Positions 1 to 9,906 of a DNA stretch of 64,000 nucleotides are shown here, piece after piece. This stretch comes from Mucilaginibacter sp. OK268. Lineage in GTDB: Bacteria > Bacteroidota > Bacteroidia > Sphingobacteriales > Sphingobacteriaceae. The translations under genes were made by a program, and so were the position numbers. The stretch lies in NCBI RefSeq assembly GCF_900103125.1, contig NZ_FNJV01000003.1, positions 558,001 to 622,000 on the forward strand, in the 5' to 3' direction. The number at the start of each line of letters is the position of its first letter. Within the stretch, counting starts at the first letter, position 1. The notes under the pieces were generated by a model. The model saw only the letters and a list, made by a program, of their open reading frames with translations. It made no database searches and was not told where the DNA came from.

Positions 1-10
1 TTTTTCTTCA

Positions 11-1285
11 TTATAAAACAAGTGTTTGCAGTCGGTCTTGTGCTGCCGAATTTTCCGAGGATTCAAGCATCTCTGATGATTCCGTACTATTTTGTTGCTG
101 CGCGTAAATCTTTGCTCCCTGCATTACACCGAAATACAAAAACAGGGTTGGGCCATCAGCACTCATCAACCACCCGTTATGAGATAACGCATTTAGTGAT
201 ACAGCGATAAATGAAAAACACAAGGCTGGCATTAAAGCATTGGACCTTAATTTTACATGTTGCATAATTTCTCGGGACAGTCGTGTAATCCTATAATAAA
301 TAGCCCCTAACAATCCCAAACCTAAAAAAGGACCTAAATAAGTTATAAACATGAGATAAGCGTTATGTGAGGTCAGGCCAAAAGTGAATAAGGGGTTACG
401 GTAGGTTACATCTTCCCAGGTTTTACCATAAAATATGAGGCCAAAGGGATAATCGGCACATATCTTCAAATTTTCTTCAGCCATGTTTGCCCGATTAAAA
501 TCATTGGCCCCTTTAGCTTCGTTTTTTGAAAGAATATTGTTTTTACTATCCAGGGTATCTTTTAACAAATAAGTATAACTCAGAAAACAAATGATGGTGG
601 CCGCTGCCAGCAATAACACAGCCTTAAACTTGTAATAAATGAATATAAATATCACAACAGCAACGGCAAAGCTGATAAATGCCGACCGGTTCATCCCCAG
701 ATAAAGGCATACTATACATGCAAAAAAAACTATAACCTTAATTATCGCGTGCAGCCTGAACGTGAACGTAGCTACAAAAGCAAAAGCTGTAAAGGTTGCT
801 ATTTGATAGCCAAAGGTAAATTGGGTTGTAGCAAGGCCCGAAGGGCTTTGTTTAACAGGTTCACCAAGCATAGTTGATCTTAGGGGATCAATAATGCCTT
901 GCTGTGTATGATCAAGAATCATCAAGAGCATAGATAGTGATAGTAACAGGAATATGATGACCACCGATATATTAAAACGTCGTTTATTTAAACCTACAAA
1001 ATGATTAAAGTAAAACGCGCAGGTTATTATGGTGATAACATTGGCAAAAAATGCCTTATAATCTGCCATGCCAACTATATAGTATAAAAACAACGCTATA
1101 ATAATAAATATGCATTCTTTATAATAGGCAAAATGCTGAACAGGTGCTTTTATAAAAGGCAACAGCAGTATCCCCAAAACTACCGGGGCTGGTACCCTAA
1201 AAATATCTGTCATAAAAATGCCAAAGACAAGTGTATACAGATAGGTTAGCACTACGCTAAAAACAATTAACCTTTTAACTAACAT
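11..1285 (-). CDS. Wzy-like O-antigen/exopolysaccharide polymerase
   Basis: This 424-residue protein is almost entirely hydrophobic, with about ten to twelve predicted membrane spans and one long polar loop (roughly residues 240-300). That layout is typical of O-antigen ligase/Wzy polymerases, which are recognised by topology more than by motif. It would join lipid-linked repeat units in the periplasm. It is the last gene of the exopolysaccharide operon, following the initiating sugar transferase by about 8 bases, and the operon also has a Wzx-like flippase, as a Wzy pathway needs. An O-antigen ligase (WaaL type) cannot be excluded from sequence alone. The C-terminal 25 residues are polar and Ser/Glu-rich. 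The start Met leads straight into the first membrane span. Confidence 0.72.
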   Translation of the reverse strand: MLVKRLIVFSVVLTYLYTLVFGIFMTDIFRVPAPVVLGILLLPFIKAPVQHFAYYKECIFIIIALFLYYIVGMADYKAFFANVITIITCAFYFNHFVGLNKRRFNISVVIIFLLLSLSMLLMILDHTQQGIIDPLRSTMLGEPVKQSPSGLATTQFTFGYQIATFTAFAFVATFTFRLHAIIKVIVFFACIVCLYLGMNRSAFISFAVAVVIFIFIYYKFKAVLLLAAATIICFLSYTYLLKDTLDSKNNILSKNEAKGANDFNRANMAEENLKICADYPFGLIFYGKTWEDVTYRNPLFTFGLTSHNAYLMFITYLGPFLGLGLLGAIYYRITRLSREIMQHVKLRSNALMPALCFSFIAVSLNALSHNGWLMSADGPTLFLYFGVMQGAKIYAQQQNSTESSEMLESSENSAAQDRLQTLVL

Positions 1286-1293
1286 ATACCGTG

Positions 1294-1890
1294 TTATTTA
1301 TTGGCAACCTTTTTTAAGGTTTGCCAAATAATTTTAATATCAAGCCACAAATTGTGTTTATCAATATAATCCAGATTGTATTGGATCTTTGATGGTATGA
1401 TCTCATTAATGTAGAATTGTTCGGGCTCATGGGCGGCTGCCAAAAGCTCATTCTCATTAAAGTACATAATAGAGGCCTTATCCGTTATACCTGGTTTTAC
1501 GCTCAATACTCTCTGCTGCTTTGGAGAGTATATTTCCACGTATTTCCTTACCTCTGGACGCGGCCCCACAAAGCTCATATCGCCAATAAAAACGTTGAAT
1601 AACTGCGGCAATTCATCAAGCTTATATTTACGTAACCAGTAACCGGCTGTCGTAATGCGATAATCATGATGTCCAATAGTTAAAAGTCCGGCTTTATCTG
1701 CATTGACATACATCGTTCTGAATTTTAACAGCTTAAAATCAACTCCATTCCTTCCAACCCGATGTTGAATATAAAATATTCCCCCTCTTGAGTTTATGCT
1801 GACGGAGATTGCTATGATGACGAATAAGGGTAATAAAACAATAACGCCTATTAGGGCAAAAAACACATCAAATACCCTTTTCAAAACCAT
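1294..1890 (-). CDS. Initiating sugar-1-phosphate transferase (bacterial sugar transferase family)
   Basis: A 198-residue monotopic phosphoglycosyl transferase of the small PglC/WcaJ-C-terminal type. One N-terminal hydrophobic segment (about residues 8-30) is followed by the family signatures KFRTM (about 57-61), DELPQLFNV and GDMSFVGPRPE (about 92-116). Enzymes of this family move a sugar phosphate from a UDP-sugar to undecaprenyl phosphate at the cytoplasmic face of the inner membrane and so start repeat-unit synthesis. It lacks the long N-terminal membrane domain of WbaP/WcaJ. It sits between a DegT aminotransferase and the polymerase, so its substrate may be an amino-sugar nucleotide made by this operon; that last point is inference. 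Confidence 0.88.
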   Translation of the reverse strand: MVLKRVFDVFFALIGVIVLLPLFVIIAISVSINSRGGIFYIQHRVGRNGVDFKLLKFRTMYVNADKAGLLTIGHHDYRITTAGYWLRKYKLDELPQLFNVFIGDMSFVGPRPEVRKYVEIYSPKQQRVLSVKPGITDKASIMYFNENELLAAAHEPEQFYINEIIPSKIQYNLDYIDKHNLWLDIKIIWQTLKKVANK

Positions 1891-1906
1891 GGTTTTAAAC
1901 TTACAA

Positions 1907-3169
1907 TTACACGTTTACAACAGTATTACTTGTGCTTGATTCAGTAACAACATCAAGTTGTTTTTCAACGGCGCTAATAACTGAAGATATAACATAGGCT
2001 ATTTCTTCGGCTGTTAACTGAGGATATATAGGCAGTGAAATTTCACAGGCATATTGATGGTAAGCAATCGGATAATCTTTCATCTGATAACCCAGGCTTT
2101 TAAAGTAAGTAAGCATAGGCATAGGTATAAAATGCACGTTTACAGAAACTCCTGTAATTACAATATCATCTATGATCAGGTCGCGTTGTGCCTCCGTTAT
2201 ATTTTTGATCCGCAAAGGGTACAAATGATAACTGGATTCACGTTTTTCATCCATTAAAGGAGGTAGAATAGCCCAATCATGTTGCTTAAACCTTTCACTG
2301 TATAGTAAAGCTATTTGCTTGCGCAACGGTAATAACTCGGTTTCATATTTCCTGATCTGAGCTAATCCTACTGCAGCACAAATATCTGGCATATTAATTT
2401 TAAGCCCCTGAAAAAGAATATCATACCGCCATCCGCTACCCTGTGCTTTGGAAAAAGCATCTTTGGTTTGTCCATTTAGCGTGTACATTTTAAGGTACCT
2501 GGATTCTGCAGTGATATCAAACTGCTCAGGCAGATTCAAACATATGCATCCCCCTTCAGCTGTGGTAATGTTTTTAACCGCATGAAATGAGAATATCGTT
2601 ACGTCGCTTCTTTTTGCCGCAGCCTCACCGCCATATCTGGACCCGAGCGAGTGTGCAGCGTCGCTGATCATTAAAATACGGTTCAACAAGCCTTGTTTAA
2701 CAGATGTAGCGTTGAACAAGGCGGCAATTTCAGGCTCATTGATCAGGGCATTAAGCGCATCATAATCACATGGCCAACCGGCAATATCTACAGCTATAAT
2801 AGCTTTTGTTTTTGAAGTAATAGCTTTGCGAATTGCCTCAACAGATATACAAAAGTCTTCGTCGACATCAATCATCACAGGAGTTGCGCCACAATGTAAA
2901 ACACAAAGCGCTGTTGCGCTATACGTATATGCCGGCACAATAACTTCATCTCCTTCTTTAATGCCGAACCATTTTAACATCAATATAGCACCTGATGTCC
3001 AGGAGTTAACACAAATGGCCGATGCACATGAGGTTAGTTTGACAATCTCCTGCTCTAAAGCTGCCACTTTGGGCCCAGTAGTGATCCATTTTGAATAGAG
3101 TGTATGTAACACCTCTTCAACTACTTCATCGTCAATAAAAGGCGGGGAAAACGGTATGATCATGTTCAT
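1907..3169 (-). CDS. DegT/DnrJ/EryC1/StrS family sugar aminotransferase
   Basis: A 420-residue PLP-dependent enzyme of the sugar aminotransferase family. The region around SDAAHSLGSRYGG gives the cofactor-binding Asp, and SFHAVKNITTAEGG carries the Lys expected to form the internal aldimine. Family members transaminate keto-sugar nucleotides (for example UDP-4-keto-6-deoxy-HexNAc) to 4-amino or 3-amino sugars. No 4,6-dehydratase is encoded in the visible operon, so the keto substrate must come from elsewhere. The short insert after Asn-Glu-Pro near residue 145 (IAALFNATSVKQGLLNRI) makes it somewhat longer than usual. It lies 16 bases from the sugar transferase gene. The exact product sugar cannot be read from the sequence. 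Confidence 0.88.
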   Translation of the reverse strand: MNMIIPFSPPFIDDEVVEEVLHTLYSKWITTGPKVAALEQEIVKLTSCASAICVNSWTSGAILMLKWFGIKEGDEVIVPAYTYSATALCVLHCGATPVMIDVDEDFCISVEAIRKAITSKTKAIIAVDIAGWPCDYDALNALINEPEIAALFNATSVKQGLLNRILMISDAAHSLGSRYGGEAAAKRSDVTIFSFHAVKNITTAEGGCICLNLPEQFDITAESRYLKMYTLNGQTKDAFSKAQGSGWRYDILFQGLKINMPDICAAVGLAQIRKYETELLPLRKQIALLYSERFKQHDWAILPPLMDEKRESSYHLYPLRIKNITEAQRDLIIDDIVITGVSVNVHFIPMPMLTYFKSLGYQMKDYPIAYHQYACEISLPIYPQLTAEEIAYVISSVISAVEKQLDVVTESSTSNTVVNV

Positions 3170-3189
3170 ATGTATAATGATTAAGCTTA

Positions 3190-3960
3190 TCAGGATCTTG
3201 CCGGCTTAGCGTATCGAAAACGGTAAACCTGCTTTTTTAAAAAGTCCAGTATTACCCTGTGATAAATAAGGTAATATTCTTTAATACAATCTTTCCAGGA
3301 GTAATCCCTAAAGGTCAATTGCGACAGGGATACGAAGTGCTGATAATTTTCGGCAATAAACTTTTCGAGTCTTTCAAAAGCCTCATCAGTACATGTTTCC
3401 GGATGATAGTTAAATGTCCAGGTGTGCTTTGTTTTGAGGCAGACCTCTGAGAGCTGCACGGGTACCCAACCAAAGCCTAACCTAATATAGGGCGACCGTA
3501 ATAAGCCGTCGCTAATGATCAATACTTCAGAGTGCTTGCTAAGTGCTTTAAGTGTATTACGGTCAAACGTATGCGCTGGAGCTATAAAAAGCGGAGTATG
3601 AACCCCTTCGCGGTTAAATATTGCAACTGCAGCTTTTACCTTTTGTTCCTGAATATATAGAGGTAAACCTGCAAATTCTGAACGGCCATTGATCCGGAAC
3701 AAACCCGAATTATTGTTTTGATAAAGATGTTCAAAACCGTGCATTCCGATAACATAGCCTTTTTTTTGAAGGTGACGAACAAGTGGCCAGTAATATGGGT
3801 TAAACTGGCCACATACACTTAGCTTGGGGTCATGATTATTAGGTATAACCGCAATGATGGGTTTTATATCGTAAAGGTCAAAAAGATTAAAGAACCTTTC
3901 CCACTTTTTCAGGTTATTGGTTGGACACAAGTCATCCAACCGTATTAAGTATTGTACCAT
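3190..3960 (-). CDS. DUF2334-type polysaccharide deacetylase-like protein
   Basis: A 256-residue protein beginning YLIRLDDLCP, which matches the metal-ligand Asp-Asp start of NodB-fold deacetylases of the DUF2334 group. The second metal-site motif is MHGFEH (about residues 94-99) and a later PAHTFD (about 149-154) fits the active-site region. It has no signal peptide, so it is probably cytoplasmic and acts on a nucleotide-linked or lipid-linked intermediate; removal of an N-acetyl or O-acetyl group is the likely reaction but is inferred from the fold. It lies between the GT4 gene and a DegT aminotransferase gene in the exopolysaccharide operon. Confidence 0.75.
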   Translation of the reverse strand: MVQYLIRLDDLCPTNNLKKWERFFNLFDLYDIKPIIAVIPNNHDPKLSVCGQFNPYYWPLVRHLQKKGYVIGMHGFEHLYQNNNSGLFRINGRSEFAGLPLYIQEQKVKAAVAIFNREGVHTPLFIAPAHTFDRNTLKALSKHSEVLIISDGLLRSPYIRLGFGWVPVQLSEVCLKTKHTWTFNYHPETCTDEAFERLEKFIAENYQHFVSLSQLTFRDYSWKDCIKEYYLIYHRVILDFLKKQVYRFRYAKPARS

Positions 3961-3995
3961 AAAGTCTTGGTTATCTACTCGAACTACTTATTTTA

Positions 3996-5117
3996 TTAAA
4001 CATGGGTTAACAGCAAGCTCTCCCATTGTTTAAAAATTTGATCAGCGTTATTGGTATTATTAATATTCAAGGCTTGTACACCCAGATCATCCTTTAGCTG
4101 CGGATTATTCATTAATTGATTGATGGCATTTGCAAGATCTGAAGTATTGGCTGCCTGAACTAAAAGGCCATTTTGCCCATTATTGATAATTTCTGAGGGA
4201 CCAAATTCGCAATCCATAGCAATACACGGACATCCAAAACTCATAGCTTCAATCAATGCATTGGGGTAGCCTTCGTTTCTGGAGGGTAGCACAAACAACT
4301 TCGCCTGACTATAATAGTCCTGAAGATTAGTTTTAGAACCAACAAGGAAAACTCTGTCTTTTAATCCTAAATCATTAATCTGATGCATTAAATTGCCCTT
4401 CTCCTGACCGTCACCCACTATAACAAGATCAATATCACTTATCTGGGCATTGCTAAAAGCGGTTATAAGCATGTCGAAACCTTTTACATACTCCAGGCGT
4501 CCCACCCCTAGTATAAACCGGCGATGATGTACCATTTGGCCAGATATCGCATTAAATATTGGTACAGCATTGGTTATTTTGTAAACATTGCGGAGGCTTT
4601 TAAAAGCTTTGTTTTCGCGAAGGCTATCCTCAACACCTTGGGCCCCCACCACAACCCCCTTTGATTTTTTGTATAATAAAGCAACTAATAGTTTAACCCA
4701 GTTTCTAAACTGATTGATACTGCGTTTAGGCGCTGTCCGTTCTGAAACAATGAAAGGAATATGTAAAACGCTACAAGTAACGCCTGTCCAGATATTTGCC
4801 GAGGTGATAAAAGACAAAACACAATTTGGTTTTTCTTTCCTCAAAAGCTTTAAGAGTTTATAAAGCATAAGCCACATATAACTCAACCTGAACCAGAGTT
4901 TATCACTTTTTCTATCAAGCAGGTAAATAACCTTAACCCCTTCGTTGATGCTATAAGCAGGATCACCCTGATTCAACGCGACGATTACTGAGGTACAGTT
5001 TTTTTGATCAAAATAATTGGCTAAAGCAATGAGCACCCGTTCGGCTCCACCGCTCATTAAAGAAGGTATCACAAAAAATAACCGTTGTTTTTGTGGCAAT
5101 ACAGATGGTGTTTCCAT
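3996..5117 (-). CDS. Glycosyltransferase family 4 (GT-B)
   Basis: A 373-residue GT-B glycosyltransferase. The N-terminal half has the SGGAERVLIALANYF loop typical of GT4 enzymes. The C-terminal half has GVGRLEYVKGFDMLI (about residues 203-217) and the nucleotide-binding E(x)7E region, EAMSFGCPCIAMDCEFGPSE. It probably adds one sugar to the lipid-linked repeat unit at the cytoplasmic side of the inner membrane. It resembles WbcM/GalNAc-alpha-GalNAc-type GT4 proteins in general form, but donor and acceptor cannot be assigned. It is flanked by the GT2 gene (20 bases upstream) and the DUF2334 gene. Confidence 0.88.
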   Translation of the reverse strand: METPSVLPQKQRLFFVIPSLMSGGAERVLIALANYFDQKNCTSVIVALNQGDPAYSINEGVKVIYLLDRKSDKLWFRLSYMWLMLYKLLKLLRKEKPNCVLSFITSANIWTGVTCSVLHIPFIVSERTAPKRSINQFRNWVKLLVALLYKKSKGVVVGAQGVEDSLRENKAFKSLRNVYKITNAVPIFNAISGQMVHHRRFILGVGRLEYVKGFDMLITAFSNAQISDIDLVIVGDGQEKGNLMHQINDLGLKDRVFLVGSKTNLQDYYSQAKLFVLPSRNEGYPNALIEAMSFGCPCIAMDCEFGPSEIINNGQNGLLVQAANTSDLANAINQLMNNPQLKDDLGVQALNINNTNNADQIFKQWESLLLTHV

Positions 5118-5137
5118 GAAAATAAAAGCGGATTGAT

Positions 5138-5998
5138 TTAAAGCAAAAATTTCACGGTGTTATAGGCTTTCCTAACTTTAAACTGCCCCAACTCAAATAA
5201 CAGATACCGCTGAATATATAACCATAAAAGTTTCTTTTTTTGTAAGGCCGGGTAGCTGAAGTGGGTAATGATCAGATTAAAATCACTGATCATCCTTTCC
5301 ATTCGGTCGCTCGCCTTGATCATGCTCCACACGCCACCGGTATGATTACGGTAGCAGCTCATTACCTCGGGCATTACATAAATTTTGCGCCCGGTATAAT
5401 GAGTAGCAAAAAGTTTGAACATTTTATCGCCGGCATAACATTTAAAAAACCAGGGCCTGTTGAATAATTGATGTACCTCAGCTACATTACGGTACAACAC
5501 TGTCGCAGTTTTGGTTTCCTCCTGCCTCCCTTCAAGTAAGTCATGATAGGTGTGTATCAGAGGCACTGGTTTAGGATTAACATATAAAGTGTTGTTGCCT
5601 TCGTCAATTACACGAGTATAATGGCAACAGATAATATACTCCGCATTCTTCTCCAGAAAATCGACCTGTTTTTGTAATTTATAAGAGTCAGTCCAATAAT
5701 CATCACCCTCACAAAGGGCAATATATTTCCCCTGACATGCTTTAAGGGTATTGATGAGGTTGTGGTGAGCGCCTACATTTTTTTTTGTAGAAACCAGCCT
5801 GATCTTAACAGGATATTTATTCAAAAATGATTCTACAACTTTTGCAGTTCCATCGGTAGAACAATCATTACCTACTACTATCTCAAATTCAAAATTGGCT
5901 TGCTGCATTATAAAACTTTCTATAGCATGGGCGATAAATTTTTCATGATTATAGGTAATGCAGCAAATGCTTACCATTGGATTCTGCTTGTTCATCAT
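5138..5998 (-). CDS. Glycosyltransferase family 2 (GT-A)
   Basis: A 286-residue family 2 glycosyltransferase. VSICCITYNHEKFIAHAIES opens the GT-A fold, NDCSTDGT follows in the nucleotide-binding region, and LCEGDDYWTD supplies the DxD-like metal motif and the family-typical ED/DYW block. The C-terminal third is basic and aromatic and probably contacts the membrane or the acceptor. The start overlaps the stop of the upstream aminotransferase gene by a few bases, which indicates translational coupling. It should add a sugar to the growing repeat unit; specificity is unknown. Confidence 0.88.
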   Translation of the reverse strand: MMNKQNPMVSICCITYNHEKFIAHAIESFIMQQANFEFEIVVGNDCSTDGTAKVVESFLNKYPVKIRLVSTKKNVGAHHNLINTLKACQGKYIALCEGDDYWTDSYKLQKQVDFLEKNAEYIICCHYTRVIDEGNNTLYVNPKPVPLIHTYHDLLEGRQEETKTATVLYRNVAEVHQLFNRPWFFKCYAGDKMFKLFATHYTGRKIYVMPEVMSCYRNHTGGVWSMIKASDRMERMISDFNLIITHFSYPALQKKKLLWLYIQRYLLFELGQFKVRKAYNTVKFLL

Positions 5999-7170
5999 GC
6001 CCCATTTTCTTTAACCGTTTGGATATTAATTTCAGATTCGATCTGATCGGCAATCAGGGCTCCGAAACTCTTCGATACCGCTTCACTGCTTTCATTGTTC
6101 TGGATTCTTAACAACAAGCGACAAATAAGATCTAAATCAGATAAGGTTAAAGTATGGTACATAGGCAGGCACATGATCCTGCTGGCAATAGAATCGCAAA
6201 CCGGCATTTCCACATTTTCAACATAAGGTAATGCGGATAAGGAGGGGTAAAAATAGCGCCGGCAATATACTTGTGCCAGCTCCAACTTAGCCTTACATTC
6301 CTTCATTAAATCCTCGCTCTTGAAAAGTAGAGGGAAATAAGCATAGTTATAATCCTCCGCATTATCCAATTGTTGAAACTGTACGTCAAGTCTGTTTAAG
6401 CGAAGTTTATAATGTGTGGACAAGTACTTCCTTTTTTTAAGTATCTCATCAATATGCGGCAAATTACATAAGCCCATTGCTGCATGAAATTCACAGTTTT
6501 TAGCATTGATACCCAGTTCAGCAAATTCATCTACCCCAGAATATCCAAAATTGCGCATGAGTGCCATCTTTTTTAACAGATCGGGTTGCCTGGTAAATAC
6601 GGCCCCTCCTTCAATGGTATGGAATAACTTGGTAGAATGAAAGCTTGTTGTGCTTATATCTCCATATTCAAATATTGACCTGTTTTTGTATCGGGTACCA
6701 AAACAATGTGCCGCATCATAAATTACTTTCAACCCGTGTCTATCAGCAATTTGTTGTATAGCATCTATATCGCAAGCGTTGCCGTAAACATGTGTAGCCA
6801 ATATAGCTGAGGTGTTTGGCGTTATAGCAGCCTCAATTTTAGTGGGATCAATGTTGAATGTATTTGCATCAATGTCTACAAATACAGGCCTACATCCTTG
6901 CCATACTATCGTGCTGGTTGTGGCTACAAAAGAAAAAGGTGTTGTAATGATCTCACCTGTTAAGTTAAGTGCTTTTATGGCAAGTTGCAATGCCATAGTG
7001 CCGTTTGATACATAAAGCATGTGATCTAACCCCAGATACTCTTTCAGTTTTAGTTCCAGCGTATTTACAAGCGGGCCGTTATTGGTGAGCCATTGCCGCT
7101 CCCAAATACTTTTCACGTAAACTTTAAATTCTTTCTCGGAGGGCAAAAAAGGTTTGGTTACTGGTATCAT
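5995..7170 (-). CDS. DegT/DnrJ/EryC1/StrS family sugar aminotransferase
   Basis: A second PLP-dependent sugar aminotransferase, 391 residues, not closely similar to the one at 1907-3169. YDAAHCFGTRY carries the PLP-contacting Asp and TTSFHSTKLFHTIEGG carries the Schiff-base Lys. N-terminal MIPVTKPFLPS and WLTNNGPLVNTLE are typical of VioA/FdtB-like enzymes that make 3- or 4-amino-6-deoxy sugars, though the subgroup is a guess. It overlaps both neighbours by 4 bases (flippase upstream, GT2 downstream), so it belongs to one coupled block. Two aminotransferases in one operon suggest that the polymer contains more than one amino sugar, or one diamino sugar. Confidence 0.88.
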   Translation of the reverse strand: MIPVTKPFLPSEKEFKVYVKSIWERQWLTNNGPLVNTLELKLKEYLGLDHMLYVSNGTMALQLAIKALNLTGEIITTPFSFVATTSTIVWQGCRPVFVDIDANTFNIDPTKIEAAITPNTSAILATHVYGNACDIDAIQQIADRHGLKVIYDAAHCFGTRYKNRSIFEYGDISTTSFHSTKLFHTIEGGAVFTRQPDLLKKMALMRNFGYSGVDEFAELGINAKNCEFHAAMGLCNLPHIDEILKKRKYLSTHYKLRLNRLDVQFQQLDNAEDYNYAYFPLLFKSEDLMKECKAKLELAQVYCRRYFYPSLSALPYVENVEMPVCDSIASRIMCLPMYHTLTLSDLDLICRLLLRIQNNESSEAVSKSFGALIADQIESEINIQTVKENGA

Positions 7171-8606
7171 TTTTTCAGGATTAATTGTTTAAAATCTTTC
7201 ATTGCCGATATTTTGATGAGCAAGCTAAAGCCATAGTAAAAAATGGCATAACCTATACCGATTATTGCAATGCGCACTAGGTCTGGGGCAAATAGGCGAA
7301 TGAGTAACATATCCAAAAAGTAGCAGGCAACTCCTATACTACCGGCCAGTATCAGAATGGGCAAAATATCTTCAATTTGCTCTTTAACCGGGTAGTGGAT
7401 CAATTTGCCACTATATATAGAGTTAATGTAATAGGCAACAAAGTTGAAAAACAGCTGAAAGTAGAGCAATCCATAGATACCGAAAGAGATGAACGATAAA
7501 ATGCCGATGACACTGAGTACTTTTTTAACAATCTCCAGCTTCAGAAATAGGGCGCTTTTACCCATCACTTTTAAAACATTCAGATTGTAAGCATGTAAAG
7601 GGTACATGATACCACTGATACAAAGAATCTGAAAATAGGGCACAGAAGGCAGCCATTTATCAGTTAACAAAAACCGAAATAGAGGCTCGGCTACAACACA
7701 TAAAAAGATAAGTACCGGTGCATTCCAGAAAAGCACCTGCTGCATAAGCCTTTTATATACATTTTTTAACTGTACAACATCATTAGATATTTCCGCAAAC
7801 ATGGGATAGGCTACCTTATTAACTGCTGCCGATATATTACCGATTGGTAACTGACTGATGGACTCGGCGCGGGAATAAAACCCTAACTGGACTGCCGAGA
7901 AATATCTTCCGATAATGATCAGGTATATATTTTGATAAATCGTATCTAATATTCCCGAGAGGGTCATTTTGTAACCAAAATTGAAATGCTTTTTAAAACA
8001 CGCTTTATCAAATAAGAGCGCCGGTCGCCATTTTGAATAGATCCAATGCATGGCCGTTGATAAGAACGAAGTACACAAACCCATCCAAACCAAACTCCAA
8101 ACCCCATAACCCATTTTAGCTAACACTATACCCAGTATGCCACCACCAATAGCTGCGGGCACCTGAATGTTGGTTTGTTTCCTGAATTTCAACTCTTTAA
8201 TCAGCAGTGTACTTTGTACCCCAAAAAAAGCATTGAGGATCAGGATCAACCCGTACACACGAACAATGGGTATTAAAAGATGCTGTTTATAAAATAATGC
8301 AATAAATGGCGCTCCTAAGAAAAGTATGCCATATAGCATAATACTTCCAGCCAGGTTAAAATAAAATATGGTCGACAGGTCCCGTTGATCCGCGTCAGTT
8401 GTTCTAATGAGTGAAGCGGTTAAACCTCCGTCTAACAAAGTATTTCCTACAGCTATAAAAAGGGATAACATGGCAATCAACCCAAACTGTGCGGGATCAA
8501 GTATCCGTGCAAGGAAAATAGAAATGCAAAAACCTACCAGTTTACCGCTTACTTGCTGCCATAAAGACCATAGCACACCGGAAACGGCCTTTTCTTTAAA
8601 ACTCAT
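7167..8606 (-). CDS. Wzx/WzxC-like polysaccharide flippase (MOP superfamily)
   Basis: A 479-residue protein with about 12-14 membrane spans. The N-terminus, MSFKEKAVSGVLWSLWQQVS followed by ARILDPAQFGLIAM, is typical of the WzxC/polysaccharide-synthase branch of the multidrug/oligosaccharidyl-lipid/polysaccharide (MOP) exporters. It would flip undecaprenyl-linked repeat units to the periplasmic face, where the Wzy-like protein polymerises them. It lies directly downstream of the nucleotide-sugar dehydrogenase gene (10-base gap) and overlaps the next gene by 4 bases. Confidence 0.9.
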   Translation of the reverse strand: MSFKEKAVSGVLWSLWQQVSGKLVGFCISIFLARILDPAQFGLIAMLSLFIAVGNTLLDGGLTASLIRTTDADQRDLSTIFYFNLAGSIMLYGILFLGAPFIALFYKQHLLIPIVRVYGLILILNAFFGVQSTLLIKELKFRKQTNIQVPAAIGGGILGIVLAKMGYGVWSLVWMGLCTSFLSTAMHWIYSKWRPALLFDKACFKKHFNFGYKMTLSGILDTIYQNIYLIIIGRYFSAVQLGFYSRAESISQLPIGNISAAVNKVAYPMFAEISNDVVQLKNVYKRLMQQVLFWNAPVLIFLCVVAEPLFRFLLTDKWLPSVPYFQILCISGIMYPLHAYNLNVLKVMGKSALFLKLEIVKKVLSVIGILSFISFGIYGLLYFQLFFNFVAYYINSIYSGKLIHYPVKEQIEDILPILILAGSIGVACYFLDMLLIRLFAPDLVRIAIIGIGYAIFYYGFSLLIKISAMKDFKQLILKK

Positions 8607-8616
8607 GCTTGGTAGG

Positions 8617-9906
8617 CTAAAGGCGGGCGTTAACTACGCTATCGGGTAAAAACGCTTTCAGATCATACATAACGGCATCCGGCTTGCAAAGTGCCTTGAT
8701 GTCCATCGTCTTAAACTCTTCGTGGGCAACCGCCAGCAAAACACCGTCGTATTTACGTTTTTTTGATTCGCCGTTCTCGCATAGAATTCCGTAAGCGCGT
8801 TTTGCCTGATCGGCATTAGCCCAAGGATCATGAATATGTACCTTAACCTTATATTCTTCCAGCCGACGTACAATATCAATTACACGAGTGTTACGAACAT
8901 CGGGGCAATTTTCTTTAAACGTAAAACCCAGTACAAGTACTCGCGCGGTGGTAAGCGAAGTGCCTTTGCAGATCATTTTTTTTATGAACTGATCAGCAAC
9001 ATAAGCTCCCATTGAATCGTTTATGCGGCGGCCCGCCAGTATTATTTCGGGGTGATAACCCACTTCCTGGGCTTTTTGTGCCAAATAATAAGGATCAACG
9101 CCTATGCAATGCCCGCCAACTAATCCGGGACGAAAATTTAGAAAATTCCATTTGGTACCGGCAGCTTCAAGTACTTTGTGTGTATCAATTCCCAGTTTGT
9201 TAAAGATCATAGCCAGTTCATTGACAAAAGCGATATTGATATCGCGTTGTGCATTTTCAATAACTTTTGCAGCTTCCGCTACTTTAATGGAGTCGGCTTT
9301 AAACGTACCTGCAGAAATAACAGAACTATAAAGCGCATCTACAATTTCCGCGGTTTTGGCATTGGAGCCTGACGTAATTTTACGAATGTTGGCTACGGTA
9401 TGAAGTTTATCCCCCGGGTTAATCCGTTCGGGCGAGTAGCCGGCAAAAAAGTCAATATTATAACGGAGCTTTGAAGTTTTTTCAAGTACCGGCACACATT
9501 CGTCTTCGGTAACACCCGGATAAACTGTTGACTCATAAATAACAATATCACCTTTCTTAAGTATCTTACCGATCAATAAACTGGCATTGATCAGCGGACT
9601 CAGATCGGGTCTGTTATTTTTATCAACCGGAGTAGGCACGGTTACAATGTAAATAGAGCAAGCTCTCAGCTTTTCAATTTCACTGGTGCAATACAAACCT
9701 TTTGGGGTTGTACATTCCAGCGTAATTACAGCGTTTAATTTTTTTTCGCTAATCTCCATGGTATGATCCAGCCCTTCTTTAAGCTGATCGATTCGCCGGG
9801 AATTAATATCATAACCAAACACCTTGTATTGTTTAGCAAACTCCACTGCTAAGGGAAGGCCAACGTATCCAAGGCCTATAATTCCTATTTTACTATTTCG
9901 TAGCAT
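8617..9906 (-). CDS. UDP-N-acetylhexosamine 6-dehydrogenase (WbpO/TviB-like)
   Basis: A 429-residue nucleotide-sugar dehydrogenase. The N-terminal Rossmann motif is [14 protein letters not shown] (about residues 11-24). The catalytic Cys lies in [12 protein letters not shown] (Cys about 265), and the C-terminal UDP-binding domain has [16 protein letters not shown]. The [21 protein letters not shown] stretch places it with the WbpO/TviB/CapL group, which oxidise UDP-GlcNAc or UDP-GalNAc to the uronate with two NAD+, rather than with UDP-glucose dehydrogenases. The product would put an acidic amino sugar into the polymer. The gene overlaps the end of the UpxY gene by 14 bases. Which epimer it prefers is not visible. 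Confidence 0.88.
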   Translation of the reverse strand: MLRNSKIGIIGLGYVGLPLAVEFAKQYKVFGYDINSRRIDQLKEGLDHTMEISEKKLNAVITLECTTPKGLYCTSEIEKLRACSIYIVTVPTPVDKNNRPDLSPLINASLLIGKILKKGDIVIYESTVYPGVTEDECVPVLEKTSKLRYNIDFFAGYSPERINPGDKLHTVANIRKITSGSNAKTAEIVDALYSSVISAGTFKADSIKVAEAAKVIENAQRDINIAFVNELAMIFNKLGIDTHKVLEAAGTKWNFLNFRPGLVGGHCIGVDPYYLAQKAQEVGYHPEIILAGRRINDSMGAYVADQFIKKMICKGTSLTTARVLVLGFTFKENCPDVRNTRVIDIVRRLEEYKVKVHIHDPWANADQAKRAYGILCENGESKKRKYDGVLLAVAHEEFKTMDIKALCKPDAVMYDLKAFLPDSVVNARL